Below the pieces are notes generated by a model, which searched no databases, was not told where the DNA came from, and was given only the letters and a program-made list of their open reading frames with translations. From positions 26,483,401-26,547,400 of the forward strand of contig NC_080716.1 of NCBI RefSeq assembly GCF_019097595.1: a stretch of 64,000 bases of DNA, in the 5' to 3' direction. Both the position numbers and the translations under genes were made by a program. Of this stretch, positions 48,134 to 60,089 are shown piece after piece. The first letter of the stretch is position 1; the number at the start of each line of letters is the position of its first letter. The DNA is from Hemibagrus wyckioides (lineage: Eukaryota; Chordata; Actinopteri; Siluriformes; Bagridae).

Positions 48134-48695
48134 GCAGCTTCATATTCACAGTCTGACTTTACTCCCCGAGGACTCATTAATCACAATGGAGACGCCTTGC
48201 TGTTGTGCATCTGTCGTGCAACTGATCTCCAACAAGCTGTTGGCAGAGTTAACATCCCTCCCACTAAGGTCAATCTTTCTCCATATCCTCTCTGAGACTA
48301 TCATTTGGATTCGTTCCTATGTTCAGGGCCACCGCTTGAGCACTCGAGGCATGACTATAGTTGTTTTTGCCCTTGACCTGGAAATACACAGCTTTCACAC
48401 CAAAAATAAATGACATCCATTCACGAGTTATTACTCGTCTCACTGGACAAGATGATCGGGTGAATTCTATAACTTCTTCCCTTGATGTCTGATTATATGA
48501 TGGATATCCTCTATTCATAAACCTGCGATAAAAAGAAAATGGCCACTTTTACGATGCTTACGTCATGAAGCCAGACTGGGGCTCGAACAAGCCCTCTGTA
48601 TAATAGTTTTATATAGGAAATGTTTTAAAACTTGAAGGACTTTGGAAGCATTTGTCACTACACAAAGGATATTTCTTTCAATTTAATTGCTTTTT

Positions 48696-48753
48696 CAAAT
48701 TCAAATTTTATTTGTCACATACACTATAAAACATGCAGTGAAATGCTACAAAA

Positions 48754-48815
<62 letters not shown>
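48696..48815 (-). repeat. Short retroelement-tail sequence followed by (ATA)n
   Basis: The part tttatttgtcacatacacta with gcagtgaaatgct (48705-48748) resembles the 3' tail of the SINEs at 51.2 and 51.8 kb. About 20 ATA units (48755-48815) follow. Confidence 0.6.
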
Positions 48816-48864
48816 GAAACAGAATTATCTGTATAGTAATGAATGAATAATGATTTTTTTTTAT

Positions 48865-49175
48865 TATTATTTATAGATGGACATTTTCACAAAGTAGCTG
48901 TATAGAAATATATAAATTAGGATGTTAATTAAAATTTGTTTTTTATTTTATTCATAATGACAAGCCGGAGGTGATGGTGGTGAGGAAAAACTCCCTGAGA
49001 CGATATGAGGAAGAAATCTTGAGACTCAAAGGCGAACTCATCCTCATCTGACAGAAGATAGTGTGATTATTAATCATTTCACTTCAATAGCTGTGTACTA
49101 TATGGTCAGAATGTGCAGTTTTGTAACCAGGAAATTGATGCTATTAATAACATGAAGTTTGTTGAAGTGATCAAT
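48865..49175 (+). repeat. Interspersed repeat, family Y copy 2
   Basis: Contains ggacattttcacaaagtagc, gaggaaaaactccctgagac, gatatgaggaagaaatcttg and gctgtgtactatatggtcag, collinear with 37319-37610. Confidence 0.7.
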
Positions 49176-49551
49176 GATTGGTGTAAATTACTATCATTTT
49201 GTCTGCTAGAAAAAGTGTAAGTATCTTACGTAGCTTCTGATGGGCATGACTACAGGAAAAAAATTTACCCAATTTTACCAATTTACCCCATCATCCTGTT
49301 CAAAAACAGTTCATGTCAATCACAGTCCAAAAACATCTACATGGTTGCTTCATCTTATTATGTTCTGTTCATAGAGGTAAGTAACAGTAGGAGGGGCCAG
49401 GCATCTAGAACAGTACCATTACCACTACTGTATTTGTCCATCCTACTAATGGTTCCTGGGGGAATTACACTTTTTCCCAAGCTGTGAATTATGTTTAATA
49501 TTATTATAATTGTTGAAATAATGAGATAGATAGATCTATAGAGGATGGAAG

Positions 49552-49653
<102 letters not shown>

Positions 49654-50154
49654 GTTATAATTCTTAAGTCTTCACATCTTTAGGGATTAATGTTTAACTT
49701 TAATTTTCAACTCACAAATAGTAACATCAGGGTTGCTGATATAAATGTGCTCATGAGGCTGAGCTCTGTGTCTTTCAAAGATAAAAATACATCAGTATCA
49801 GACTTTTCTGGCATCCACATAATGCTTCCTTAAACAAATATTTCCGGCGTATTTTAAATAAAAGATTTTAGATATTTGTGGAATCAAGAGCAACGGCACC
49901 ACCAATGGCTGCAAGAAAAACAGGCAAAATTCTGTAAAGAAGTGTGGCCTGAATTCTTTCTAGCCCAGACTATAAATTTGTGTGGTCTATTATTTTCTTT
50001 AGGGATCTATTATTTTCTTTCTTTTCTTTTCTTTTTTTTCATTTAGTACTGCCGTTCAGATGCTACATAAGATTGGATGGTGTTGCCTTTTTAAGTGTTC
50101 ATCAGTGAGCATTTGCACCTTTTATAATAGTTTAAGGGTTTATGAGTCCCCCAG

Positions 50155-50499
50155 TTCCTCAGCGTGAAAAGATGAATCTCAGCATCATATAGCTGTCGTT
50201 ACGAAGGGGTGAAAAATGCAGAAGATGCTGGAAAAATAACAAATGTGGAGGAGCTGGAGGATTTTTCTGAATATCTGTGGGGAGTTTAACTTCACAGGAC
50301 AAACAAGGAGTTTGTTCAGAACAGTAACTGATCATACAGGTAACAAGTTAGGATTCGAACATGTGTAAACATTTGAACTGGTTCATTTGTGTAAATTCAG
50401 TTGTTATTGTGTCTTGTGGACTAGATGGAAACATCTGTTAGGTGAAATAATTTATTCAGGGCAGAACTAAATAAAAAAACACATGCTGCATGATCTGGC

Positions 50500-50548
<49 letters not shown>

Positions 50549-50600
50549 TAGAATTCTGCAAGGTATATAAATAAACCTATGACTCCAGCTGCACTGTAAT
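50155..50600 (+). mobile_element. Tc1-like transposon right-end remnant
   Basis: The ordered words cagcgtgaaaagatgaatct, gcatcatatagc, gaggatttttctgaat, gtttaacttcacaggacaaa, gtgtcttgtggactagatgg, gttaggtgaaataatttatt and aattctgcaaggtatataaa (then cctatgactccagctg) follow a fish Tc1-like right end. The last words are the decayed terminal inverted repeat. An A/T microsatellite has expanded just before it. There is no transposase frame. Confidence 0.65.
50501..50550. repeat. (TAA)n/(TTA)n palindrome
   Basis: TAA units run into TTA units, forming a self-complementary A/T palindrome inside the Tc1-like remnant. Confidence 0.9.
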
Positions 50601-51216
50601 ATATTGACCTGGTTAATAATAAGACCTGGTTTTCTAAGGATGACTTCATTTTTCAAAATCCCATATATTTTTAGAATCCCAGGATTATGTCCACGCTGCA
50701 AATCATGGTGCCCCAAAGATCACATACCTTTCGGTGAAATCATTACATTATGTTACATAATATCTACTTATGCAAAGAAATCACTTGAAGGACAGGAGTT
50801 TAATGCTACAAAATGACTCCCGTGCCCTTATTGATGTCCTCACAGCTCTGCTGATGTATGTGTCAGTGTTGAGAAGCAGCCTAGCCAAAACATCCAAAAC
50901 ATCACCGAGATCAAACGACCGGAGGAAAAGGTAGTGTCCATGCACTGGTCCAGCAGCGATTTAAAGTGTGACGTTTCAAAATAAAACCTCTTTATCAGAC
51001 ATGAACACTGTTTCTGTGATATTTGCAAGGTGTTGCCTCATCATGTAGTCATTTCACAGCATCCTAGAAAAAGAAAGATGCAACAGAAACGTTTTTACTT
51101 TCACACCCATTTCAGGTTTAACCTTTTTTATCAACATGTTCAATCAGTATAAACAAATGAAATATTTTCTGGCCGTAAGTCTGATATAAAATGAGTCAGG
51201 ACGCTGTTAGCTTTCG

Positions 51217-51407
51217 GAGCAGCCTTTATTTTGTCACATATACATTACAGCACAGTGAAATTCTCTCTTCGCATATCCTAGCTGAGGAAGTTTGGGGTCA
51301 GAGCGCAGGGTCAGCCATGATGCAGCACCCTGGAGCAGCTTGGTGGTGCTGGGGCTTAAACCCCAATCTTCCGATCAACAGCCCTAACCACTTGAGCTAC
51401 CACTGCC
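51217..51407 (-). mobile_element. tRNA-derived SINE (type B), minus orientation
   Basis: The 3' tail, read on plus, is ctttattttgtcacatatac then attacagcacagtgaaattc. The body is ggtcagagcgcagggtcagc then catgatgcagcaccc. The tRNA-like head, read in reverse, ends at taaccacttgagctaccact. A common fish SINE type by my recollection. Confidence 0.75.
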
Positions 51408-51455
51408 TTTCAGTTTGGTACAGTGGGACTGTGTTGGGATAATCTGGGACTATAG

Positions 51456-51646
51456 GATGTGGTAGCTTCGTGGTTAGGCTGTTGGACTGATTGGAAGATT
51501 GTGAGTTTGAATCCCAGGTCAACCAAGGTGCCACTGCTTGGCCCTTGATCACAGCCCTTAAACTTCAATTGCTTAGTTGTATAAAATGAGTTAAAAATGT
51601 ATGCCGCTCTGGATATGGGCATCTGACAAGTGCCAGAAATGTAAAT
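51456..51646 (+). mobile_element. tRNA-derived SINE (type A), plus orientation
   Basis: The head ggtagcttcgtggttaggct (A box) and gagtttgaatccca (B box) is followed by gtgccactgcttggcccttg, a cagcccttaaact segment and caattgcttagttgtataaa. The tail is gccgctctggatatgggcat then ctgacaagtgcc. The tail resembles the left end of the element at 58647. Confidence 0.8.
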
Positions 51647-51764
51647 CTTTCACAGAATTTTAGTTGTTTAAAAATGGCTTGAAATTTTAGATAAGCAATA
51701 TGAGAGCAGAAATGGGTTTAGTATTTCTACTATACTATTTCACAGTTTAAGTTAAGTAACCTTT

Positions 51765-51987
51765 AGTTGCCACATATACATTACTGCACAGTGAAATTCT
51801 TTCCTTGCATATCCCTTCCATGGAGGGTTGCGGTCAGAGCGCAGGGTCAGCCATGATGCAGTGCAACAGGAGGAGAAGGGTTGGGGACCTTGCTCAAGGG
51901 CCCAACAGTGGCAGCTTAGCGGTGTTGTACATTGAACCTTGATCTTCGAATCAGCAACCCAGAGCCTTAACCACTTGAACTACCATA
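51765..51987 (-). mobile_element. Second tRNA-derived SINE (type B), minus orientation
   Basis: Collinear with 51217-51407 but more complete: it adds gaccttgctcaagggcccaa then cagtggcagctt. On the minus strand the head has ggtagttcaagtggttaagg (A box) and aaggttcaatg (B box). Confidence 0.8.
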
Positions 51988-52639
51988 GGTTTTTTAGAAA
52001 CATTTGTGTGAAAAATGACCATTTAGATGATATATTGCCTCTAGTATGCTTGGTTAAAAACAGTATACTTATCAAAAACTACAAATTCCCCGAGTGTCCA
52101 CTTTCACACGAGCCATTAACCACCACTGTGGAGTGTGACATGACAAAGAAATTCAACACTGAACACTGTTATGGTGGAGCAATGGAGCAGAGAAGTGTCT
52201 ATAGTATCTTCAGTCTCGAGGTCCTCTCTGCTGTACCCTGTTGAGGATCTTTACTTCTTCAGGACAGAACTGCTCGTTCCTAGACTCGGGGTGTACATGG
52301 GAGACACGTGCCTGCTTTTGCCTCTGGCAGTCATGGACTCGGCTCACGAGAGACGCTTGAGTGTGAGTGCAAGCGAAGTGTGAGACGTCTGTGTGCATTT
52401 CAGAAGTGCACAGCGAGAGACTTCAATGGCTCAACTCCAGTGTCAGGTTTCATCTCCACTACTGATTCATCAGGATTCAGAAGCAGACATTACAGTGACA
52501 TCTTTAAAGACATTTTTTACTATTCACTTATTATTTTTGACCTTGGCTGGACAAGTAAGATTTGTGATTGCTAAGAAGGATATTTTATTTATAAAAGTCT
52601 GCACTTTTAATGTTTTCTAGGAAATAAATCACAACATGG

Positions 52640-52644
52640 TGCGC

Positions 52645-52676
<32 letters not shown>

Positions 52677-52677
52677 C
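52640..52677. repeat. (GT)n(TA)n microsatellite
   Basis: A short GT run joins about 13 TA units. Confidence 0.9.
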
Positions 52678-53459
52678 AGTATATTCAACATAACATATAG
52701 CAGCACATTTTTTTTCTCTCATAATAAAAAAAATGGCAATAATTAAAAAAATATTAGCAAGCAAAATACTTTTAATCCATTTATAGTTATGTTTAATGTT
52801 ATCACTTATGCTAGAGTGCTAGAGCAGCTATAAAGAGTCATGTCATCACTATTCTTTTCCTGAAACTGGAGACTCCTTCCATAATTGCTAAATATGTCTC
52901 CTCACAGAAAACATCACCATATCAATGATTAGATTTTTCTTTGTTAGGTAAGAATATATATAAAGTATTCAAGTCCTTGTGTATAAGTTGGTACTTATGA
53001 AATGATAAAGTGTGAGAACAAGAACAGTAATCAGTTCTTCTAGGATTTTGGGATCACAGAAATTAGGACCGAGATGCCTTGTGTGACATCATCACAACAC
53101 AGATTCATTCAACGCTGTTTTTAGATCACCTGCACTGAAAATGAGTACAGTTATCATATAAAGTTAGTACATATGTGTCTTCACTGGTAGCAGTTTAACA
53201 GAAGAATCATGTAATTGCAATTTTGCAAAAAAAACCAGGAAGTTTTACACAAAAAAACAGGAAGTTGCTCACAAAAAAAACTCCTGGATAGACTCATTAA
53301 CATAAATGTAGAAGTTTGAGTATGTGATAGATAGAGCTAGCTGCAGTTATAGAAAATTAATTACAAAAAAACACTCTGGCATAAACCCCATAATGATGGT
53401 GGTTGTAGCTGATTAAGCATATGAAAGAAAAAATAAAAAATAAAACGAAACACTAATGC
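52678..53459. other. Non-genic sequence
   Basis: AT-rich. The phrase aaccaggaagttttacac near 53235 and aacaggaagttgctcac near 53260 form a small local repeat. Otherwise nothing is seen. Confidence 0.4.
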
Positions 53460-54260
53460 CTGTTTACAGAGTTAACATGGCGCTTTATATTGTAAAGGAA
53501 TTTGCCGTTTCATCCATCCGTTTCCACGATAAAACGACGTGACGGCCGTGTCGTGCACACGTTCACAGAAAATCAAGCGGCGTCTCGTAAGAATACTTTC
53601 TTCTCCTTGAGTTATTACCTCAGAAACCACCGACTAATTGACTACTAGGCGGCGTGAAATCTTGTTACTAACTCCCTCCTCAACAGCCAAATCAACCCGA
53701 ATAATGCCGATCGTTCAAAGCGGCTCTCACGTCTCGTGCGGATTGATATAAATCATATTGAGTCAGAGAGATACCGTAGCAGCGTGTCCTTAATTCACAC
53801 GGTTGTAATGGTATTATTTGCGTAATGTTGTTAGATCGAGAGTGAGAAAACACCCTCTTTCGACTTTGATTAATGCAGTCCCACTGCGCAGAACCAGATA
53901 CTGGATTATTCAGCTCCCGAGCCTCTCGCTGCCCCTCGTGCCATTTTATTCTTCATTAAACCGGAAGGTCTAATGAGGAGAAGAACTCGTGATGGGTTAC
54001 AATGTATCGCATGACCCTTTTTCATTTGCTTTGCTGTGTTTTAATGACGATAATCACCGCAATGAGCCGCGCTTTATCCTACCTGCTATTTATGGTGCAC
54101 ATATGAAATCACTAGCTCTTAGTGAGGAGTTGAAGGAGCGCTGATATTCCAAGCGACTGATGTTGATAAATGATAAATGATAAATGAAAAGCTACTGGAG
54201 GCCAATTAGTATTATGGAAATGAGATCATGACCCAGTTAGCAGTTATTCACATTGAGTCA
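53460..54260. other. Candidate distal regulatory block, CpG-bearing
   Basis: Free of transposons and microsatellites and unusually rich in CpG for this intergenic region (53515-53760: aaaacgacgtgacggccgtg, aagcggcgtctcg, ggcggcgtgaaa). It has many TTAAT-type cores. No open frame or exon is convincing. It lies about 21 kb upstream of exon 1, so an enhancer or an unannotated promoter are possible. Confidence 0.3.
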
Positions 54261-54477
54261 CATTAGCATTAGTGCAGAAAGTATTTCTTCTGGAAAGATA
54301 GTAGGTATCGAGTTGGATTATTGGTTTTGGATGTTTTGGAGGTTTCGCCAACTCTTAGCTATTAATAAATGAAGCAATGACAAAAACATTTAATATGGGC
54401 TGCTATAGAAAATGAGTCAACATCTTTTGAGGAGTCAGAACAGAAAATATATAATAATGCGTTTATTAATTGTGTTA

Positions 54478-54846
54478 GCATGTTTGGCTCACACCTCCTG
54501 GGGTTCAATTACTGCCTCCAGCCTGTGTGTGTGTCTGTGCATCTCTGTGTGTGTATGAGCATCTGTGTGTGTGTATGTGTGTGTTTGGAGTTTGCATTTT
54601 CTCCCCGTGCTTTGGGAGGTTTCCTCAAAGTTCTCTGGTTTCCTCCCCAGTCCAAAGACATGCTATGAAGGCTAATTGGCATTTCTAAATTATTAGTGTG
54701 TGCGTGTGTGATTGTGCCCTGCAAAAGAACTGGCACACTGTCCAGGGTGCCTCCAACCTCATTCTCCGAGTCCACTGGAAAAGACTCCAGTTTCCCCCTG
54801 ACCCTGTGTAGGATAAGTGGTACAGAAAATAAATGGATGGACTGAT
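54478..54846 (+). mobile_element. SINE-type repeat, plus orientation
   Basis: A decayed head (ggggttcaattactgcctcc is the B-box region) is followed by an expanded GT-rich patch, gtttggagtttgcattttct, ctggtttcctccccagtcca, attgtgccctgcaaaagaac, gtccagggtgcctccaacct, cctgaccctgtgtaggataa and an aatggatgg tail. Nearly full length. Confidence 0.82.
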
Positions 54847-55137
54847 GTATAAATAATGTTATAAAGCATATCAAACAAATGTGAAACAATGCCAGTTGCT
54901 CCAAATGTTCCTACACTGCCACTGGCTCAGACTTAACTTGTTAATTTGTGCTCTTAGCACTGGAAGAAAAATAACTAAAAGTAACGATTTGGACAGAAAA
55001 AAAAATATTGAGTTATATTGTCTGAATAATACCACACTGACTGCATAATGACAAAAAGAAAAAAATGATTGATATGGGGAAGAACATATTATGTAAATGA
55101 ATATACAAAGGTGTGGAGAAAGACAATGGTGGCTCAA

Positions 55138-55420
55138 GGTTAACCCTTTTTACCAATGTAGAATGGAAACTGGTCATTTTCAATCTGTATAAATGACTTA
55201 TCATATATGGCTGCAAGTCTGATATAATATGAGTCAAGACATTTGGCTTTTCCATTTCAGTTTGAGATTCTGTTTTCCCTTTGTTGGATAACAGACTTTT
55301 TGTGGTTGAAGATAAACACCTTCATATTTGAGCTGCTTATGAACAAGCACCTGGGTCATCTCAGAGAGCAGAATAGGGTTTGAAATCAACATTTACTTCG
55401 AAGATAACATTTGTGTGGAA
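55138..55420 (-). repeat. Unclassified repeat family X copy 4
   Basis: Contains caagtctgatataatatgag, gtggttgaagataaacacct (55303-55322), agagagcagaatagggtttg and aacatttgtgtgg. These match, in reverse, the later part of copy 2 and, in the same direction, copy 3. Confidence 0.6.
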
Positions 55421-56149
55421 AAAAAACAAACCGGTTAAACATGGACATAACAAAACAGGTGCACATTTCATTTTTGCCCTCTGATAAAAAGAATTAAGAA
55501 AACAAACCTTTTTGATCAGTAATAGGACTGCATTAAGATGCCTTTGAGATGTTTAGTAGATTTTGTGCAGTTTAGAAATGCCTTAACATTTGTAGCTTTT
55601 CTCACAGATTTTGGCAAGTTGTATAGTTGAGAAATAAACCAGCTCCCTTAAAAGGGTCTTTCTTTACAGTAGTGTATCTATTTTGTAGCTGTAGCTCATG
55701 ACTGTTTATTTTTGTGGGGATAAGAGGCATTAATAATGACAATAGCGTCAACCAAAAACCATCTCTAGAGGACATAACAATTTACTTCTGTTGTTTAGAG
55801 TTACAGATAGTCATTATAAAGTTACTCCTACTGTCTTGCATTTTAAATAGTTTGCTCAGCTATGTTGGATAGAGTAGGTGTGTTCAACTCTCATCACCTC
55901 TGGGATAGGCAAAGACAAGATAATATCATTAAGCAGGGTTACAAAGTTTTAGCAAAATTTTTAATTGCATTTCAAAAGCATTACATGTTTTTTTCCAACC
56001 CTTTCTCTGTGAGGGAAACAAGGACATCATGATGCACACATATTACTGAAGTACAGACACAATCAATTTCATAATCCCCATTTCCCTCATTTCCCTTCTC
56101 CCAATCATTTCAGCAAAACTTTTTAATGAAAAAATCGTAATATTTTGTG

Positions 56150-56300
56150 GCTGATTTTCAGTTACAGATTTTTTTTCCCAGATTGTTGCATGACAGTTTA
56201 TCTTTTGCACAAGGTCTAGCATTTATTTCCAGCAATTATTAACACAGGCTTTTGGTTCATATTAAGGTAAGCACTTGTTTGAAAAGGTATTTAAATAACA
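56150..56300. repeat. Duplicated segment, copy 1
   Basis: Contains a cagattgttgcatgacagttt segment, gcacaaggtctagca, cagcaattattaacacaggc, gttcatattaaggtaagcac and gaaaaggtattt. The same order appears at 58080-58230. Confidence 0.65.
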
Positions 56301-56459
56301 TGATGATTAATGTAAAAGTAAATCAAGACTAAATCATTCTGCTTTTGACACTATTTAAAATGTTAGATGGCAAGTGATGTAAATGTTGCTGCATATTATG
56401 TCAACATAAGGTCACTATCGTTATCGTTATCAAAAAATTGTAATAAGTCATCATAAACA

Positions 56460-56930
56460 TTAACATATATGAGGTCTACTTCCTAACTCCTCGTCTTGTC
56501 ATTACCACATCCGCTTCCGCTGACCGAATATGCAAAATGGTGCTTCCTCTGACCTCACCACCTCCTGTACACCAGATGAGATGGCTCTTAATCTGCTAGC
56601 ATTATCTTTCATGTCAAAGGACATTTTATAAAACAATATCCAGTAGAGAAGAGAGCATCTGGGCCTTGAAAAGAGCTATCACTTCCAATCAAGCTTTATT
56701 GTGATGTGTTGAATGGAGCTCTGCGAGGGTCAGTGTAATTCTCTGATTATCCGCTTCTTATGCCAAATTGCCGCTCTCGGCTCTTGTACTACGCGAACAA
56801 TGCGAGTCCGTCGAGCCACTGCTACCTCCCTCTCCGAGTGACAAGAAAAATTTCTTGGATTTATCCTAGGATTTGGCAAAATGCCGAAAAACCCAAATGC
56901 CACGCTAATTTTCAAACATAAGTTTTTTAT
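56460..56930. other. Candidate conserved non-coding block
   Basis: Low-repeat, mixed-composition sequence with a CpG-bearing patch (56750-56830). The 61-codon minus frame there has no domain. Function unknown. Confidence 0.22.
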
Positions 56931-57839
56931 TATCTGAAGTGAATATCCATTATTTCAGCTAAGTAAGCATATCTCCAGTATCCCAGTTCTCTCATTAAAC
57001 CATGACGAGAATTAATCAGTAGAGAATCATAGCATTACTTGTAATAAATATGTGCATGGAAATGAACACGTATATCCAGAATGACATTTTTTACACCAAT
57101 CTGTCTGAGACCTTATTGCTGTCAAATTGGCTGATATCAGCACGTTCCACATGGTTGGGGTATCTTATTTCATGCAAATATATATTTTTTCATTATATTC
57201 ATCAAATGATCCATCATCTTTTGCACAGCTCTTTTGATTAGATTATATTGCTACATTTCAAGCCGTATTTCATTTTATTTATTTATTTATTTTTTTTTTT
57301 GAGTTTTCCTAACTAAGTAGTGCAAGCATGTAACAAAGAATGATAAACATGTTCATAATGCTACACGACCCCTTCATAAAACGTTATAACAGCTTCAAGT
57401 TCAAGTTGGTGTCACATGTCATAAAGGTTGCCATGTTGATCATTCACCATTCCATCAGTGAACATTCCCCGGAGCTTTTTTATTCCAAGTCGGTCAGTTG
57501 GAGCCACTTTTGCATGTGCAAACGTTTCCTTCAGAATCAGTGTTTACAAGGACAAGTTAAATTGTAATCTAAGCGATAATTACATTTAATCAAAGTCTGA
57601 CTAAATTCCAAGTTTCGAATCATGCTCTCACTGAAATAACCCAAGTTTTCCATTAAATGATGCAATTCTGGAAAAACGTCCTCAACAACATCTTTTTGAT
57701 CTTTTTCATCAACCTTTTTGAAGTGAAATAACATTCAATACATAAGCTTTCACATATCGTTCCTTGCTGTTTACTACTTGCTCCCTTTAGTCTGTTTGGA
57801 TTTTTCTTCTGTTCTGAAAGACGATGGATAACGCTCACA

Positions 57840-58060
57840 CTAGCAAGTGAGTCAGGAACTGCTCGCTGGCAGTGGCGACCAGCAAAACTTCTCAGGATGA
57901 TGGATTTTTAATTGATTTTCAAGCTTTATGATAACTTGTATGTTACAAAATTTACATGATAAACAGCTATGAGTAGGGAATCAGTCAGGAACTGCTTGCT
58001 GGCAGTGCCATGGAGCAAAATTTCACATGGATGCTAGATTCGTAGTTGATTCAAAGTGTA
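57840..58060. repeat. Local tandem duplication, period about 131 bp
   Basis: gtcaggaactgctcgctggc at about 57852 recurs as gtcaggaactgcttgctggc at about 57985, each followed by agcaaaa-tt, a gatg-tgga segment and a gttgatt/attgatt word. Confidence 0.65.
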
Positions 58061-58079
58061 AACATCTCTTGAGGCTCAT

Positions 58080-58230
58080 TGTCCGTTTCATATTTTTGCC
58101 AGATTGGACCATGACTGTTTACCTTTTTCACAAGGACATAAAAGTATTTTCTTCCTGCAATTATCATCACAAGCTTTGAGTTCATATTAAGGTCATATCG
58201 CTTGTTTAAAAAGATATTTTGCATTTCATA
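58080..58230. repeat. Duplicated segment, copy 2
   Basis: Contains cagattggaccatgactgtt, cacaaggacataaa, ctgcaattatcatcacaagc, gttcatattaaggtcatatc and aaaaagatattt, collinear with 56150-56300 about 1.93 kb away in the same orientation. Confidence 0.65.
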
Positions 58231-58646
58231 CCGTTTAAGTTCATTTAATAGTTATTTTGACTGCAACAATCACGAGAAATAATTCTATGAAATCTAGTGG
58301 AAATTATTTATTTAAAAAAAACAATATATTTATGACACCTGATGACAATGTCACGACAAATGAAATATAAGCTATAAATATTTGATATATATTTGTTATA
58401 TATGAGCTATAAATATTTCTTTCTGACCATCATAATCTGAGTCATTCCAGACATGCACTAAGCTACAGCGACATTTGTTACTGCATGTCAGTCTAATGTC
58501 AGAACAGTAACAAAACCTTGTAAAGAAATTCTATATGACTTCACTAACATGTTGTGGCAACTTGACTTCAGATGTGAATAAAGCCGTCATTAGGACAGCT
58601 GGCACCTTTTGACATAAGCCTTCATAAAAAGCTATGTAGGTTTATG

Positions 58647-59045
58647 AAATGTTTGCATTTATATTTAGCAGACACGTTTATCCAAAGCGCCTTAAATGAG
58701 GAAACACCAGCAAAGTGATATATCAAGTAGAGAACAATATAAGTAGTGCTACAATACAAGATTTTTAATTGAGTGCTAGAGGAGCAAAGTGCACAGAATA
58801 GAGGTGTAAGAGCTAGTGCAAGTGCTGATTTTTTTTGGACTGGGGACACGTTAGGGGTTAATTAAGTGTTCGCTGAAAAAAATACGTGGATCTTTAGTCG
58901 TTTTTTAAAGCTAGTGATGGATTCTGCTGTCCAGATTGAGGTTGGAAGTTCACTCCACCACTAAGGGACAGTCAGATGGAAGGTTCTGGAAAAGGAACCT
59001 GTGCCTCATTGAGTAGGCAGTTGCAGGTAATGAAAGGCTTATGTC
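58647..59045 (-). mobile_element. Retroelement remnant with SINE/LINE-type tail
   Basis: The left end tttagcagacacgtttatcc then aaagcgcctt is the reverse complement of a tctggata...tctg tail like that ending the SINE at 51456-51646. The body (gctgtccagattgaggttgg, aagttcactccaccactaag, gaaggttctggaaaaggaac) is a recurrent fish repeat by memory. The class is not established. Confidence 0.5.
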
Positions 59046-60050
59046 GAAGTCATGTAGCATTATAAGTACCCTAAATCAACTTTTACAGATTGGATTAAAA
59101 GTTTGAACTGGGTGCAAATATATTATATAATTATACCATGAGCTAATATCGTAGTAAAATTCCTCAAACTAAATAGAATGTTCCCCAAACCATTATTCAA
59201 CCCCGACTTAATGAAATCACTTCTGGACAGAAAAAGGGCCATCTGCTTAGTTTTTGAAAATTGGTCCCTCATTTCCCAACTGTCCACTTTTTATTCGTGG
59301 TAATTCTATGGACTAAAAAAAATGGATAAAACTGGTCTGAGGTGAAGTCAGTAGATCAGGAATGTTAAACACTGTCTGGTTTTCCACCTTCTATAAAATT
59401 GGTAAAGTCTTCAGTTCAGAATAACAACACGACAAATAATAATTCCGAAATGGAAAATAAATAAAACACTGTCAAAGAGTTAATTAATGTATACATAATT
59501 CTTTCTTTTTTCACATATGCATTATTGAAAATTAATTGCTGCAATTACTGCAGGACATGAACTCATCACTTCAGTAAGTATCAATCTTATGCCGGCTCGG
59601 TTTATTTCATCCGCGCGGGAAAATGAAGCAATTACAGCGCTAGCAAGTCAGCAAGGCCCAAATGAGTTGCTGTTTTAACAGAATTGAAAATTTGACCTTA
59701 AGATTTGCACAAAGCTCTCGGTTCCTCTGCCGTTTTCTGCAATGCTAATCACTTCCTTATCGTCTACTCATTACCTCCGCATAGAAACACATCTTTTTAA
59801 ACAGGCCCCCAAATGAAGCACTTAGAATGTTTAAGTAGTGTGCTCATTATCCTGTTTTTTTTTTTTTACATCGCAGAAAACTTTGTTCTTGCTTTTCATT
59901 TATCCTCCCTGATAACTATTTGATTCCAGTGTTAGATGATAAAGTCTAGGAAAAGCAAAAAGGACGAAGTGAAAGTCTCTCACTGCTCAGTTTCTTAACG
60001 CATTTCCTGTTTTTCAATCCTGTTTGTCAAGAATTTATGACCAGAATGTA
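59046..60050. other. Non-genic sequence
   Basis: 59580-59800 is low-repeat with TTAAT-type cores. Otherwise nothing is seen. Confidence 0.4.
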
Positions 60051-60089
60051 ATCCATCCATCTAATTTCTGTACCACTTATCCTATATAG

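Larger units (their letters stand above)
51112..52165 (-). repeat. Unclassified repeat family X copy 3, interrupted by three SINEs
   Basis: The left arm (51112-51210) has taagtctgatataaaatgag followed by tcagga, as at 55.2 kb. The middle (51690-51715) has agagcagaaatgggttta. The right arm (52000-52165) has aaaaactacaaattc, gagtgtccactttcac, gccattaaccaccactgtgg and agtgtgacatgacaaagaaa, the reverse of copy 1. Three SINEs occupy 51217-51987 between the arms. Confidence 0.55.
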
